64,000 nucleotides of DNA from Kribbella sandramycini (GCF_013131805.1 NZ_JABJRC010000001.1:620001-684000); one strand, 5' to 3'. Positions 18,607-27,852 are shown, counted from the first letter of the stretch. Translations and numbers: made by a program. The notes: generated by a model from the letters alone, not told the origin.

Positions 18607-19591
18607 GCCGCCGATCCCCGTCCAACCAGTCGTACCCGTAGACCAGGTCGGTGTCGGTGATCCCGGTCGGATAGGAGCCGCCGTCCATCGGGTCGGCGCC
18701 GTCGATCTCCGGCAGTTTCCGCGGCGTACCTCCCGGGGTGCGCACGTCGCTGTCGGTGAGAATCGCGCCGGTCGAGTTGATGCCGAGCAGTGTGGGGTAC
18801 AGCTCACCGACGCGGGTCAGCGTGCCGTTGCGCTCCACCCAACTGAAGGTGTCGTCGCCCGATGTCACGCCAAGGACGGCTCCGTCCCGGATCACTCTCG
18901 CGTAGCTGTGCGCCCGGTCGGAGCTACCGCGCGGCAGGAGGCGCCAACTACCGTCGGGCGCCCATGCGATCGCACGGCGGGCCCGCCAGCCGGCACCCTC
19001 CCGGTCCCAGTCCCAAACCTCGCCGACGACCGTGCCATCACCATCGATGTCGTAGGCATGTGCCCGCGTGAACCCAGCAGGCGTCGCCAGCACCCGAAGC
19101 GTCTTGTCCGCCGACCACGCCACCGCGACCGGGTCCTCCCCCGCCCAGGCTGCCCCGGCCATCTCACCGCGGCCGTTGATGGCCATCACAGCGCCGTCCG
19201 TGGTGTTCGCGGGCAAAGGGAGCGGCTCGAGCCCGCCGGTCTGGCTCCACCGCCAGAGCTTGTCCACGCCGCCCACGCGACCATTGCCTGCGACCTGACC
19301 GCGGGCATTCACATCGAGCCACCCGGCGTCGAGCCCACCCACCGGCCCTTGGTCGAGCGGCGTTCCGTCCCGCCACAACACCAGCCGGGACTCACCCCGC
19401 GCGGTCGCCTTCGCGTAGCCCACCTGAAAGCGCCCGGTCGGATCCGTCTGCTGGATCGCCACCGCGTACATCCCGGGGATGCCCGCCACCGTCTCGCGTC
19501 GGCACGGTCCTTCGCCCGACCGCGCCGCGGACGCCGTCACCGGCATCGCCCCCAGCACCAGCGCGACCCCGCTCACCAGAAGTCTTCTCAT
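18578..19591 (-). CDS. Secreted HAF-repeat-like protein
   Basis: A 337-residue exported protein of unknown function. I chose the internal Met at 19591 because it gives a clean signal peptide (MRRLLVSGVALVLG, cleavage after about ASA). The mature part has repeated motifs of the form (A/L)xxINxxGxxxG: WLDVNARGQVAGNG, VMAINGRGEMAGAA, AYDIDGDGTVVGEV and LLGINSTGAILT. They are spaced roughly 45-60 residues and resemble extracellular HAF repeats, probably blades of a propeller. No enzyme motif is seen. It overlaps the 3' end of the POT gene by 29 bases on the opposite strand. Confidence 0.68.
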
Positions 19592-19702
19592 ATCCCGGAG
19601 CGTCGCCGCCTCCAGCCGCCCGCTACCACCCTTTCGACAGCCGCGAAACAACTCTTCGACCAGCACCGAAACCGTTGCCCTGGTCAGTACCTCATGGCCG
19701 CT

Positions 19703-20041
19703 TCACGTGGGCCTGTCACCGCCGCCGTGCGGGTGGAGTTGGTTGAGCTCGCGGAGGCGGCGGTTGTAGTGGTCGAGGACTGCTTGGACGCCGTGCGGGT
19801 CGTCGACCTGGAGGAACCGTCGAGCCTCGGCAGCCAGTCGGCTCTCTTCTCGCCAGTGCGCGATCAGCTGCGGGTCAGGCGAGGCCTTCGCCTCCTCAGC
19901 CCCCAGCCGCCCGCTGCACTCGCCGACGAAGAAGTTGATCGCTTCCCTCGCCAGCGAAAGGTTCCGCGCCTCCTCGTCGGACATTCCGTGCGGCCGGATC
20001 TGCCCCAGCACCGACTCGCCCTCGGCCTTCGGATCATTCAT
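19703..20041 (-). CDS. Hypothetical protein, 112 residues
   Basis: A small soluble protein that starts at the ATG 8 bases after the pirin stop codon, so it is likely co-transcribed with pirin. It is rich in charged residues and predicted helical: SDEEARNLSLAREAINFFVGECSGRL, then a helix around EESRLAAEARRFL and an end DPHGVQAVLDHYNRRLRELN. No signal peptide or membrane segment. I do not recognise a family. Continuation of the open frame upstream of this Met runs through low-complexity antisense of pirin and is not coding. Confidence 0.6.
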   Translation of the reverse strand: MNDPKAEGESVLGQIRPHGMSDEEARNLSLAREAINFFVGECSGRLGAEEAKASPDPQLIAHWREESRLAAEARRFLQVDDPHGVQAVLDHYNRRLRELNQLHPHGGGDRPT

Positions 20042-20049
20042 CAGGCGAG

Positions 20050-21054
20050 TCAGCGGGTGCGGGGGCGGGGTTTGAGGGTGGTGGCGGGGAGGGGTGGGGC
20101 GGGGAGGGGGGCGCCTTCGTAGCCGGGGACGGTGGGGAAGCGGGGGTGGCCGGTGGTGAGGGCGGTGGTCCAGTCGGTGCGGGCCTGGAGGATTTCCTCG
20201 TGGGTGCGGCCGATGAAGTTCCACCACATGACGAGTTCTTCGGTGAAGGGTTCGCCGCCGAGCAGCAGGCAGCGGACTCCGTTGTCAGAGGCAACCAAAT
20301 GGATCGACTCGCGGCCGGCGCCGAGGTAGGCGAGTTGGCCGAAGGTGGGGGTGAGGTCGCCGACGGTCAGGGCGCCGTCGACGACGAGGACGGCGTACTC
20401 GTTGGCGGGGGTGAGCGGGAGCTCGATGGTGCGGCCCGGGTCGATGGTGAGGTCGGCGCCGACGAGCGGGGTGTACGCCGGGGCCGGTGAGGTGACGCCG
20501 GCGACGGTGCCGATCATGACCGTGAGCTTGCCGCCGTTGAGGTCGGCGCGCGGGAGGTCGGCGTACGCGTTGAAGGCAGGCGCGACGGTGCTGCGGACGG
20601 CGTCGGGGAGGGCGACCCAGAGCTGGGCGCCGTGCAGGGTCGGGGGCGCGTCGGGGGTGGAGACCTCGGAGTGGGCGATGCCGTTGCCGGCGGTCATGAT
20701 GTTCAGCTCGCCGGGGCGGACCAGCGCATGCGAGCCGACGCTGTCGCGATGCTCGATCTCGCCCTCGAAGAGCCAGCTGACCGTCTGCAGGCTGGTGTGC
20801 GGATGCGGCGGCACGAGCATGCCGCGCTCCCCCGGTACGTCGTACGGATCGACCCGGCCGCTCAGGTCATCGGGCCCGTAGTGGTCGACGAAGCACCAGG
20901 CGCCGACCATCCGGCGGTTCTTGTTCGGCAGCAGCCGGCGCACCTTCGTCGACCGCCCGAGCACCACCTCGCGCGGCTCCAGCAACTCGAACACCGGCCC
21001 CTGCGCACCGCCGCTGCAGACAACCTCGGCCGGATCCTTCTCCAGGTCGCTCAT
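20050..21054 (-). CDS. Pirin family protein
   Basis: A 334-residue bicupin of the pirin family, iron-binding and often acting as a quercetinase or redox sensor. The N-terminal cupin shows VGAWCFVDHYGPDD and PHPHTSLQTVSWLFEGEIEHRDS (His/Glu metal ligands), then GIAHSEVS. The Met at 21054 is preferred because the family begins near the VFELLEPREVVLG block. The last 30 residues (PLPAPPLPATTLKPRPRTR) are low-complexity and the DNA there is very C-rich on the coding strand. It is divergent from the NACHT gene. Confidence 0.86.
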   Translation of the reverse strand: MSDLEKDPAEVVCSGGAQGPVFELLEPREVVLGRSTKVRRLLPNKNRRMVGAWCFVDHYGPDDLSGRVDPYDVPGERGMLVPPHPHTSLQTVSWLFEGEIEHRDSVGSHALVRPGELNIMTAGNGIAHSEVSTPDAPPTLHGAQLWVALPDAVRSTVAPAFNAYADLPRADLNGGKLTVMIGTVAGVTSPAPAYTPLVGADLTIDPGRTIELPLTPANEYAVLVVDGALTVGDLTPTFGQLAYLGAGRESIHLVASDNGVRCLLLGGEPFTEELVMWWNFIGRTHEEILQARTDWTTALTTGHPRFPTVPGYEGAPLPAPPLPATTLKPRPRTR

Positions 21055-21127
21055 GTCATGCAATGTACGCCGCCCGCCCGACAGCCTTCGAGTGGTGCCG
21101 TGACCTGTCGTCATCGGACAATTACGT

Positions 21128-23230
21128 ATGGTCCAACGGCGTCACCTGGCGGCTCTCTCCTTCACCGCTCTCATCGTGGCCGTAGCCGTGCTCCTGATGA
21201 CCCAGACCGACAGCCAACTGGTCGACGTACTCTCCTTCAGCGGTACGGCGATCGCCATCGTCGTCTCCTTCTGGGCCGCCGGACGGCAGGCCCCGCCCGC
21301 CCCGGAGGTCCCGGCACTGTCGGCCCAGCTCGCGATCCGGTCCGAACGGCAGCGACTGCGCGACGCCAACGCGAACCAGCTGAACGAAGGCCCGCTGACC
21401 GTCTCCTGGGTCGCCGGGCCGAGCGAGCTGATGGACCGCGATGCCCGCGCCGTCCCCCGCCGCCGCTTGACCGGCGATTCGGAGGGCATCATCGAGCAGC
21501 TTCTCCGGGTGCCGAACCGGCGCTGGGTCGTTCTCGGCGACGGTGGCGCCGGCAAGAGCGCGCTGCTGCTCCTGCTGACCAAGCGGCTGCTGGCCGACCC
21601 GGCGGCGGTCCGCGGCCGGGTGCCGGTGATCGTCCCGCTGGCCGCGTGGGAGGCCGAAAGCACCGTCGAGGACTTCCTGACGACCTACGTCACCGAACAG
21701 TTCGCCGGGCTCGCGTTCGCGCCGAAGGCGAACCGCGCGGAAGAGCTGCGGGACTTCGTCCGCAACCACATGCTGCCGCTGTTCGACGGGCTGGACGAGC
21801 TGTCCGTCGAGCGGCACGCCTCCGTGCTCAAAGAGCTCTCGGAGGAGGACGCCGACTTCCCGTTCGTCCTGACCAGCCGAACGCAGGCGTACGCCGATGC
21901 GGTCGCCGCACGGCGTCCACTGGCCGGTGCGGCGGTCGTTCAGCTCAAACCGCTGAGCAGCGGGCAGATCCTCAAGTACCTGCAGGAAGCGCCGAAGTGC
22001 GCGGTCGATGACTGGCGGCAGCTCCTGCAGCGCGACAAGCCCGTGGCCAGGGCGCTCGACACGCCGCTGATGGTCTGGCTCGCCGCAGTCGCGTACGCCG
22101 AAACGCCCCGCGCCCTCGTCGGCCCCGACAGGCACGGCGACGCCCTCGACCGGAGCGGGCCCGACGACGCCGTCGCCGAGCGGATCCGCGACCGGTTGCT
22201 CGACGGGCTGATCAGGGCCCGGTTCGACGGCCACAAACGCTGGGGTATGCAGCGGTGGACGGCAGCGCAGGCCGAGAAATGGCTGACCAACCTGGCGATC
22301 GAGGTCGAGCGGCGCCGGGCAGCGCCGGATCCGGAGAACCAGGCCCAGGACATCGAGGGCCGGATTGCTTGGTGGCGGTTGGCGGACTCGGCGGAGCCGG
22401 TGGTTGGGCAGTTGACGGCGCTGGCGGCGTTGCTGACGACGGGGTTCGGGGTGGGGATCGGGGTCGGCTACCTGTTCGGGCCGGTGTGGGGCGCCTGGTG
22501 CGGGCTGGTGCTCGGCGTCCTGATCGGCGTTCGCGCCGCGCGGTCCCGGCTGAAGCCGACGACGGTCGAGTTCCGGCTCAGCCTCGATCTGTTCCCGATC
22601 GGGCTGGCCGGCGGGTTGTTCGTCGGGCTGATCGGCGGCGCCGCCGTGTTCGTGCTCGACCACGATCTGTCGGCGGTCTGGGCGTTCGTCGGTTTCGGCC
22701 TGCCGCTCGGCGCGGTCTACGGGCTGACGAGTCCGGTGAACGTCGAGAAGGCGGTCAGCCCGGCCATCGTGCTCGAACGCGAGCGCATCTTCGTGCTGGC
22801 GTTCGTCCTGGCCTACGGCCTCGCCTGCGGAACGGCCGGATGGATCATTTCCGGGCCGCTCTTCGCGCTGGCGATCGGCGTCACCGCGGGTCTGTCGGGC
22901 GGCCTGTTCAACGGCCTGCCGTGGGCCGTCATCCACTGGGTGCTGCGGACGAAGGGCGTCGACCCGGACGCCGGCGCGGTCGCCTGGTTCCGCTTTCTGC
23001 TCGCCAAGCTCACCTGGCTCCGCGGCTCGCGGCTGCCCTGGCGGCTACTGACCTTCCTGGAGGACGCGCGGCGCCGCGGCATCCTGCAGCAGGTCGGCGC
23101 GACCTACCGTTTCCGTCACGCCGGTTTGTCCCGCCGCTTGGTCGTCCAGGCGAGCAAGTCGTCGACGTCCCAGGTGTTGACGACGCGCTCGGGCGAGATG
23201 TCGCAGGCTTCGGCGCGCTCGCAGCCGTAG
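21128..23230 (+). CDS. Membrane-anchored NACHT-domain NTPase
   Basis: A 700-residue STAND-type NTPase. Two N-terminal hydrophobic segments (about 8-24 and 36-50) are followed by a NACHT domain with Walker A GDGGAGKSA (about 138) and Walker B LPLFDGLDEL (219). A helical region then leads to six to eight membrane segments (about 430-610) and a C-terminal block ending YRFRHAGLSRRL. NACHT proteins are oligomerising switches, several of which act in phage defence or stress signalling. No effector domain is visible besides the membrane part, so a membrane-acting output is possible. No Shine-Dalgarno is evident before the ATG. The 3' end overlaps the convergent PHP gene by 115 bases. Confidence 0.82.
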   Translation: MVQRRHLAALSFTALIVAVAVLLMTQTDSQLVDVLSFSGTAIAIVVSFWAAGRQAPPAPEVPALSAQLAIRSERQRLRDANANQLNEGPLTVSWVAGPSELMDRDARAVPRRRLTGDSEGIIEQLLRVPNRRWVVLGDGGAGKSALLLLLTKRLLADPAAVRGRVPVIVPLAAWEAESTVEDFLTTYVTEQFAGLAFAPKANRAEELRDFVRNHMLPLFDGLDELSVERHASVLKELSEEDADFPFVLTSRTQAYADAVAARRPLAGAAVVQLKPLSSGQILKYLQEAPKCAVDDWRQLLQRDKPVARALDTPLMVWLAAVAYAETPRALVGPDRHGDALDRSGPDDAVAERIRDRLLDGLIRARFDGHKRWGMQRWTAAQAEKWLTNLAIEVERRRAAPDPENQAQDIEGRIAWWRLADSAEPVVGQLTALAALLTTGFGVGIGVGYLFGPVWGAWCGLVLGVLIGVRAARSRLKPTTVEFRLSLDLFPIGLAGGLFVGLIGGAAVFVLDHDLSAVWAFVGFGLPLGAVYGLTSPVNVEKAVSPAIVLERERIFVLAFVLAYGLACGTAGWIISGPLFALAIGVTAGLSGGLFNGLPWAVIHWVLRTKGVDPDAGAVAWFRFLLAKLTWLRGSRLPWRLLTFLEDARRRGILQQVGATYRFRHAGLSRRLVVQASKSSTSQVLTTRSGEMSQASARSQP

Positions 23231-24177
23231 ACCTGCCAGTCGAGCTGACCCGGCGCGTGCGCGTCGGTGTCGATCGCGAAGACGCAGTCCATCTCGGCGG
23301 CCAGCGCGAGCAGCCGTCGCGGCGGGTCGAGCCGCTCGGGGCGCGAGTTGATCTCGACCGCGGTGCCGAACTGGCGGCAGGCCTCGAAGACCACCTCGGC
23401 GTCGAAGTCGGACTCCGGGCGGGTGCCGCGGTCGCCGGTGATCAGCCGGCCGGTGCAGTGCCCGAGGATGTCGACGTGCGGGTTGGCGATCGCGCGAACC
23501 ATCCGCTCGGTCATCGGCTCGGCGGCCATCCGGAGTTTCGAGTGCACGCTGGCGACCACGACGTCGAGCCGGGCCAGGATCTCGGTGTCGCAGTCCAGCG
23601 AGCCGTCGTCCAGGATGTCGACCTCGATCCCGTTCAGGATCCGGAAGCCGTCGAGCTCGGCGGACAGTTTCTTGTTCAGCTCGGCGACGACGTCGAGCTG
23701 CTGCAGCCGGCGTTCGCGGGAGAGGCCGTTGGCGACGGTGAGCCGCGGCGAGTGGTCGGTGAGCGCGAGGTACTTGTGCCCGAGCCGGTGCGCCGTCCGG
23801 GCCATCTCCTCGATCGGGCTGCCGCCGTCGGACCACTCGGAGTGCAGATGCAGATCGGCCTGCAGGGCCGCGCGCATCGTCGTCCCCTCCGTGGTCAGGT
23901 CGCTCGCGGAGCCCTCCAGCTTGGCCAGGTACGACGGCGTCGCGCCGTCCATTGCCTCGAGGATGACGGCCTCGGTCTTCGGCCCGATCCCCGGCAACTC
24001 GGTCAACGTCCCGGCCCGGCGCCGCGCTCGCACCTCGGCGGCCGGCAGCGCCGCGATCGTGTCCGCCGCGCGCCGATAGGCCTTCACCCGATGGGTGGGC
24101 TGCCGATCGCGCTCCAGGTAGTACCCGATCGCCCGCAGCGCCTCGACAGCGGCATCCACGCCGGCCTTGTCCGTCAT
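23116..24177 (-). CDS. PHP-domain phosphoesterase with N-terminal helix-hairpin-helix (PolX-type, no polymerase core)
   Basis: A 353-residue protein. Residues 1-85 have helix-hairpin-helix character (IAALPAAEVRARRRAGTLTE and LPGIGPKTEAVILEA). From about 105 a PHP metal-dependent phosphoesterase domain follows with DLHLHSEWSDG, ALTDHS, GIEVDIL, VVASVH, DILGHCTG and AIDTDAH, the full His/Asp ligand set. It resembles the C-terminal half of bacterial PolX family proteins joined to an HhH, without the nucleotidyltransferase palm. A role in DNA repair or nucleotide phosphoester cleavage is inferred. Its last 115 bases lie under the end of the NACHT gene. Confidence 0.84.
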   Translation of the reverse strand: MTDKAGVDAAVEALRAIGYYLERDRQPTHRVKAYRRAADTIAALPAAEVRARRRAGTLTELPGIGPKTEAVILEAMDGATPSYLAKLEGSASDLTTEGTTMRAALQADLHLHSEWSDGGSPIEEMARTAHRLGHKYLALTDHSPRLTVANGLSRERRLQQLDVVAELNKKLSAELDGFRILNGIEVDILDDGSLDCDTEILARLDVVVASVHSKLRMAAEPMTERMVRAIANPHVDILGHCTGRLITGDRGTRPESDFDAEVVFEACRQFGTAVEINSRPERLDPPRRLLALAAEMDCVFAIDTDAHAPGQLDWQVYGCERAEACDISPERVVNTWDVDDLLAWTTKRRDKPA

Positions 24178-24215
24178 GTGCCCATCATTGCGCAGCCGGA
24201 CCGTATTGTCGGGGT

Positions 24216-25421
24216 GTGGCGAAGGAGGCGGAGCGGGAGCACCTGGCGCGGGCCGAGCGGCTGCAAGCGCAGACCGGCGCGCTAGCGACCGCGGCTACCG
24301 CCGCCATGGACGAGAAGCTGCCGTGGTTCCGGGGCTTGTCGGCGCAGGACCGGTCCTGGATCGGTCTGGTGGCGCAGTCCGGGATCACCGCGTTCGTTGA
24401 CTGGTTCCGCGACCCGGAGGAGAACTCGTCGATGCCGACCCGGATCTTCGGGTCCGCGCCGCGCGAGTTCACCCGGGTGATCTCGCTGCACCAAACCGTC
24501 GATCTGGTCCGGACGACGATCGACGTGATGGAGACGGCGTTCGCCGACCTGCTGCCGCCGGACGACGTACCGGCCGTGCACGGGGCGATGCAGCGCTACG
24601 CGCGCGAGGTGGCGTTCGCGGCCGCGACCGTCTACGCCCAGGCGGCCGAGATGCGCGGCGCCTGGGACGCCCGGCTGGAGGCACTCGTCGTCGACTCGGT
24701 CATCCGCGGCGAGGCCGACGACGCGGTCCGCTCCCGCGCCTCGGCCCTCGGCTGGTCCGGCGCCGCCGGGACGACGGGATCGGCCGACGTCGCCGTGGTC
24801 GTCGGGCGCGCCCCGGCGGCCGAGCAGAACGCGCAGGTCGCGGACGCCGTCCGGCACGCGGCCCGCGAGGCCGGCGCTGACGCTCTGTGCGCGATTCAGG
24901 GCGACCGGCTGGTCCTGGTACTCGGCGGTACGGGCAAACCTGTCGAGATCGCACAAAGGCTCGCCCACTGGTTCGGCCCCGGCCCGATCGTGGTCGGGCC
25001 GGTGGTGAAAGACCTGATGGCGGCCGTGACGTCGGCCCGGGCGGCGGTCGCCGGGATGCGCGCGGTGGCCGCCTGGCCGGCCGCGCCGCGCCCGGTCCAG
25101 GCCGACGAGCTGCTCCCGGAGCGGTCACTCTCCGGAGACGGCCACGCCCGCCGGCAGCTCGCCACCGACGTCTACGCACCGCTCACCGCAGGCGACGGCG
25201 TGCTCCTCGACACCGTTTCGGCGTACCTGGACTCGGGTGGCTCGATCGAGGCGACGGCCCGGGCGATGTTCATCCACGCCAATACCGTCCGGTACCGGCT
25301 GAAGCGTGTGGCCGAACTCACGGGCTACCAGCCGCTGAATCCCCGCGACGCTTTCACCTTACGTGTCGCACTCACCCTCGGCCGCCTGCTCAATCCCGAG
25401 CCCGGAAGTACCGTTTTGTAG
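24216..25421 (+). CDS. fasR: PucR-type transcriptional activator of fatty acid synthesis, FasR
   Basis: A 401-residue regulator directly upstream of fabD. The C-terminal helix-turn-helix of PucR/CdaR type is clear (IEATARAMFIHANTVRYRLKR, about residues 345-370, then PRDAFTLRVALTLGRLL). In streptomycetes and mycobacteria the gene at this position encodes FasR, which activates the fab operon and senses long-chain acyl-CoA. The N-terminal part (about 30-190) lacks catalytic motifs. It starts with GTG. Its stop codon lies inside a perfect inverted repeat that probably is the operator for the fabD promoter. Assignment rests on the HTH type and conserved gene order. Confidence 0.9.
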   Translation: MAKEAEREHLARAERLQAQTGALATAATAAMDEKLPWFRGLSAQDRSWIGLVAQSGITAFVDWFRDPEENSSMPTRIFGSAPREFTRVISLHQTVDLVRTTIDVMETAFADLLPPDDVPAVHGAMQRYAREVAFAAATVYAQAAEMRGAWDARLEALVVDSVIRGEADDAVRSRASALGWSGAAGTTGSADVAVVVGRAPAAEQNAQVADAVRHAAREAGADALCAIQGDRLVLVLGGTGKPVEIAQRLAHWFGPGPIVVGPVVKDLMAAVTSARAAVAGMRAVAAWPAAPRPVQADELLPERSLSGDGHARRQLATDVYAPLTAGDGVLLDTVSAYLDSGGSIEATARAMFIHANTVRYRLKRVAELTGYQPLNPRDAFTLRVALTLGRLLNPEPGSTVL

Positions 25422-25433
25422 GATCTCTACAAA
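25415..25433 (+). promoter_or_regulatory. Probable FasR operator
   Basis: TTTGTAG-GATCT-CTACAAA is a perfect 7-bp inverted repeat with a 5-base centre. It covers the fasR stop codon (TAG, 25419-25421) and lies 67 bases before the fabD start. FasR of actinobacteria binds an inverted repeat upstream of fabD, so this is the natural candidate. Confidence 0.72.
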
Positions 25434-25460
25434 GAGCGCCGGGCAGAATTCGTGCTGCAT

Positions 25461-25480
25461 AGCTGCCCGCGCGGGCAGCT
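25461..25480. promoter_or_regulatory. Perfect 20-bp palindrome in the fasR-fabD gap
   Basis: AGCTGCCCGCGCGGGCAGCT is an uninterrupted 10+10 palindrome, 20 bases before the fabD start codon and 27 bases downstream of the FasR-like repeat. It could be a second protein site, or an RNA hairpin in the fabD 5' untranslated region. Confidence 0.5.
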
Positions 25481-25499
25481 GTTCAGGGAGAGTGGTCAC

Positions 25500-26426
25500 G
25501 TGCTCGTCATCGTCGCGCCCGGTCAGGGTGCTCAGACCCCAGGTTTCCTCGAGCCGTGGCTGGCCGATCCCGCCTTCGAGAGCCGGCTGAACTGGCTCTC
25601 CGCGGTCGCCGGTCTCGACCTCGCCCACTACGGCACCCAGGCCGACGCGGACGCCATCCGCGACACCGCGATCGCGCAGCCGCTGCTCGTGGCCGCGGCG
25701 CTGGCCACCGCGCCCGCGCTGTTCGACGACCCGGCCGACGCGGTCGCCAAGACCGGTGCGCTCGCGGGCCACAGCGTCGGTGAGCTCGCCGCCGCTGCCC
25801 TGTCCGGCGCGCTGACCGTCGAGCAGGCGATGGTCCTCGTCCGCGAGCGCGGGAAGGGGATGGCCGCCGCGGCCGCGCTGACCGCGACCTCGATGACGGC
25901 CGTCCTCGGCGGCGACCGGGACGAGGTGCTCGCGAAGCTCGCGGAGTACGGCCTGACCCCGGCCAACGACAACGGCCCCGGCCAGATCGTTGCCGCGGGC
26001 ACCGTCGAGGAGCTGGCCGCGTTCGCGGCCGACGCGCCGGCCAAGACCCGGCTGATCCAGCTCTCGGTGGCGGGCGCCTTCCACACCAAGCACATGGAGC
26101 CGGCCGTCCAGACGCTGGCGAGGTACGCGACCGCGATCAGCACCGGCGAGCCGGTGGTCAAGCTGCTCTCCAACCGCGACGGCCAGGTCGTCACCGGCGG
26201 TCAGGACGCCCTCGACCGGATCGTCGCCCAGGTGAACTCGCCGGTCCGGTGGGACCTGTGCATGCAGACCTTCACCGAGCTCGGCGTCACCGGAATCCTC
26301 GAGCTGCCCCCGGCGGGCACGCTGGCCGGGATCGCCAAGCGCAACCTGAAGGGCGTCGAGACCTTCGCCCTGAAGACCCCCGACCAGCTCGACGACGCCC
26401 GCGCGTTCGTCGGGAAGCACGCATGA
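25500..26426 (+). CDS. fabD: Malonyl-CoA:ACP transacylase
   Basis: A 308-residue enzyme that loads malonyl from CoA onto acyl carrier protein, the entry step of type II fatty acid elongation. GHSVGE carries the nucleophilic Ser (about residue 92), and AGAFHTKHM carries the catalytic His. The start GTG at 25500 is chosen because it is 9 bases from GGGAG and gives the family N-terminus (VIVAPGQGAQ). The longer open frame from 25452 would add unrelated residues over the palindrome. Its stop overlaps the fabH start (ATGA). Confidence 0.95.
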   Translation: MLVIVAPGQGAQTPGFLEPWLADPAFESRLNWLSAVAGLDLAHYGTQADADAIRDTAIAQPLLVAAALATAPALFDDPADAVAKTGALAGHSVGELAAAALSGALTVEQAMVLVRERGKGMAAAAALTATSMTAVLGGDRDEVLAKLAEYGLTPANDNGPGQIVAAGTVEELAAFAADAPAKTRLIQLSVAGAFHTKHMEPAVQTLARYATAISTGEPVVKLLSNRDGQVVTGGQDALDRIVAQVNSPVRWDLCMQTFTELGVTGILELPPAGTLAGIAKRNLKGVETFALKTPDQLDDARAFVGKHA

Positions 26427-27418
26427 CCGCGATCGCGGCCCAGACCGGCACACCGTACGCCGGGGTGCTCGGCCTCGGGTCGTACCGGCCGCGCCGCGTG
26501 GTGCCGAACGCGGAGATCCTGGAGCACATCGACTCCAGCGACGAGTGGATCCAGACCCGCTCCGGGATCAAGGAGCGCCGCTGGGCCTCCGACGACGAGA
26601 CGATCCTGATGATGTCGGTGCAGGCGGCCAAGGAGGCCCTGCAGGACTCCGGGATCGACCCGGCGCAGATCGGCTGCGTCGTCGTCTCGACCGTCACGCA
26701 CCTGTACCAGACGCCCGCGATCGCGACCCAGATCGCGGTCGAGGTGGGCGCCCCGACGGCGGCCGCGTTCGACGTGTCGGCCGCCTGCGCCGGGTTCTGC
26801 TACGGGCTCGCACTGGCCAACGACATGGTCCGCGGCGGCAGCGCGAAGTACGTGCTCGCGATCGGCGTCGAGCGGCTCAGCGACATCACCGACCGGACCG
26901 ACCGCAGCACGGCGTTCATCTTCGCCGACGGCGCCGGCGCGGCCGTGGTCGGCCCGAGTGACGAGCCGGGGATCGGTCCGGTCGTCTGGGGCTCCGACGG
27001 TACGCAGCACGCCGTGATCAGCCAGAAGGAGTCCTGGCAGGAGGCAGCCGGCAGCCAGAACTGGCCGAACCTGACCATGGACGGCAACCCGGTCTTCCGC
27101 TGGGCGTCGTTCGAGATGGCCAAGGTCGCGCAGCAGGCGCTCGACGTGGCCGGCGTCCCGGCCGAGGAGCTCGACCTGTTCGTGCCGCACCAGGCGAACA
27201 TGCGGATCACCGACGCGATGCGCCGGGCGCTGAAGCTGCCCGAGCACGTGATCGTTGCCCGCGACATCGAGCGCCAGGGCAACACCTCGGCCGCCTCGAT
27301 CCCGCTCGCGATCAGCGCGCTGCGCGAGTCCGGCCAGGCCAAGAGCGGCGATCTCGCGCTCGTCATCGGCTTCGGCGCCGGGCTCACCTACGCCGCCCAG
27401 GTCATCCGGCTGCCGTAA
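26423..27418 (+). CDS. fabH: Beta-ketoacyl-ACP synthase III
   Basis: A 331-residue thiolase-fold condensing enzyme that starts fatty acid chains from acyl-CoA and malonyl-ACP. The catalytic triad is visible: Cys in DVSAACAGFCYGL (about 121), His in VPHQANMRI and Asn in ERQGNTSAASIPLA. The SSDEWIQTRSGIKERRW block is diagnostic. In actinobacteria FabH uses branched starters. The start at 26423 overlaps the fabD stop, so the two are coupled. Confidence 0.96.
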   Translation: MTAIAAQTGTPYAGVLGLGSYRPRRVVPNAEILEHIDSSDEWIQTRSGIKERRWASDDETILMMSVQAAKEALQDSGIDPAQIGCVVVSTVTHLYQTPAIATQIAVEVGAPTAAAFDVSAACAGFCYGLALANDMVRGGSAKYVLAIGVERLSDITDRTDRSTAFIFADGAGAAVVGPSDEPGIGPVVWGSDGTQHAVISQKESWQEAAGSQNWPNLTMDGNPVFRWASFEMAKVAQQALDVAGVPAEELDLFVPHQANMRITDAMRRALKLPEHVIVARDIERQGNTSAASIPLAISALRESGQAKSGDLALVIGFGAGLTYAAQVIRLP

Positions 27419-27495
27419 GGCATCCGCCATAGTTGTCCGGGGCGGCTCAGGTGGCCGCACCGGCTGAACCACACCATTCGAAGGGAACCACTGCA

Positions 27496-27744
27496 ATGGC
27501 CAGCACCGAAGAGATCCGTTCCGACCTCGCCGAGATCGTGAACGAGATCGCCGGCATCCCGGTCGAGGACGTCCAGCTGGACAAGTCCTTCACCGACGAC
27601 CTCGACGTCGACTCGCTCTCCATGGTCGAGGTCGTGGTGGCCGCCGAGGAGAAGTTCGACGTGAAGATCCCCGACGACGAGGTCAAGAACCTGAAGACCG
27701 TCGGCGACGCGGTCGCGTTCATCGAGCGCGCCCAGAACGGCTGA
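27496..27744 (+). CDS. acpP: Acyl carrier protein
   Basis: An 82-residue acidic four-helix carrier protein. The phosphopantetheine attachment Ser is in DVDSLSMVE (about residue 39). Its position between fabH and fabF is canonical. GAAGGGA precedes the ATG by about 10 bases. The downstream 108-base gap before fabF has no obvious terminator. Confidence 0.97.
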   Translation: MASTEEIRSDLAEIVNEIAGIPVEDVQLDKSFTDDLDVDSLSMVEVVVAAEEKFDVKIPDDEVKNLKTVGDAVAFIERAQNG

Positions 27745-27852
27745 TCCAACTCGATCAGCCGTACCCGTGCTGGCCGGTGCTCATCGGGCTCAGAACCGAT
27801 GAGCACCACCGGCCCTCCCACTCCCCCAGATCTCGTGAAGGATGAGGTACAG

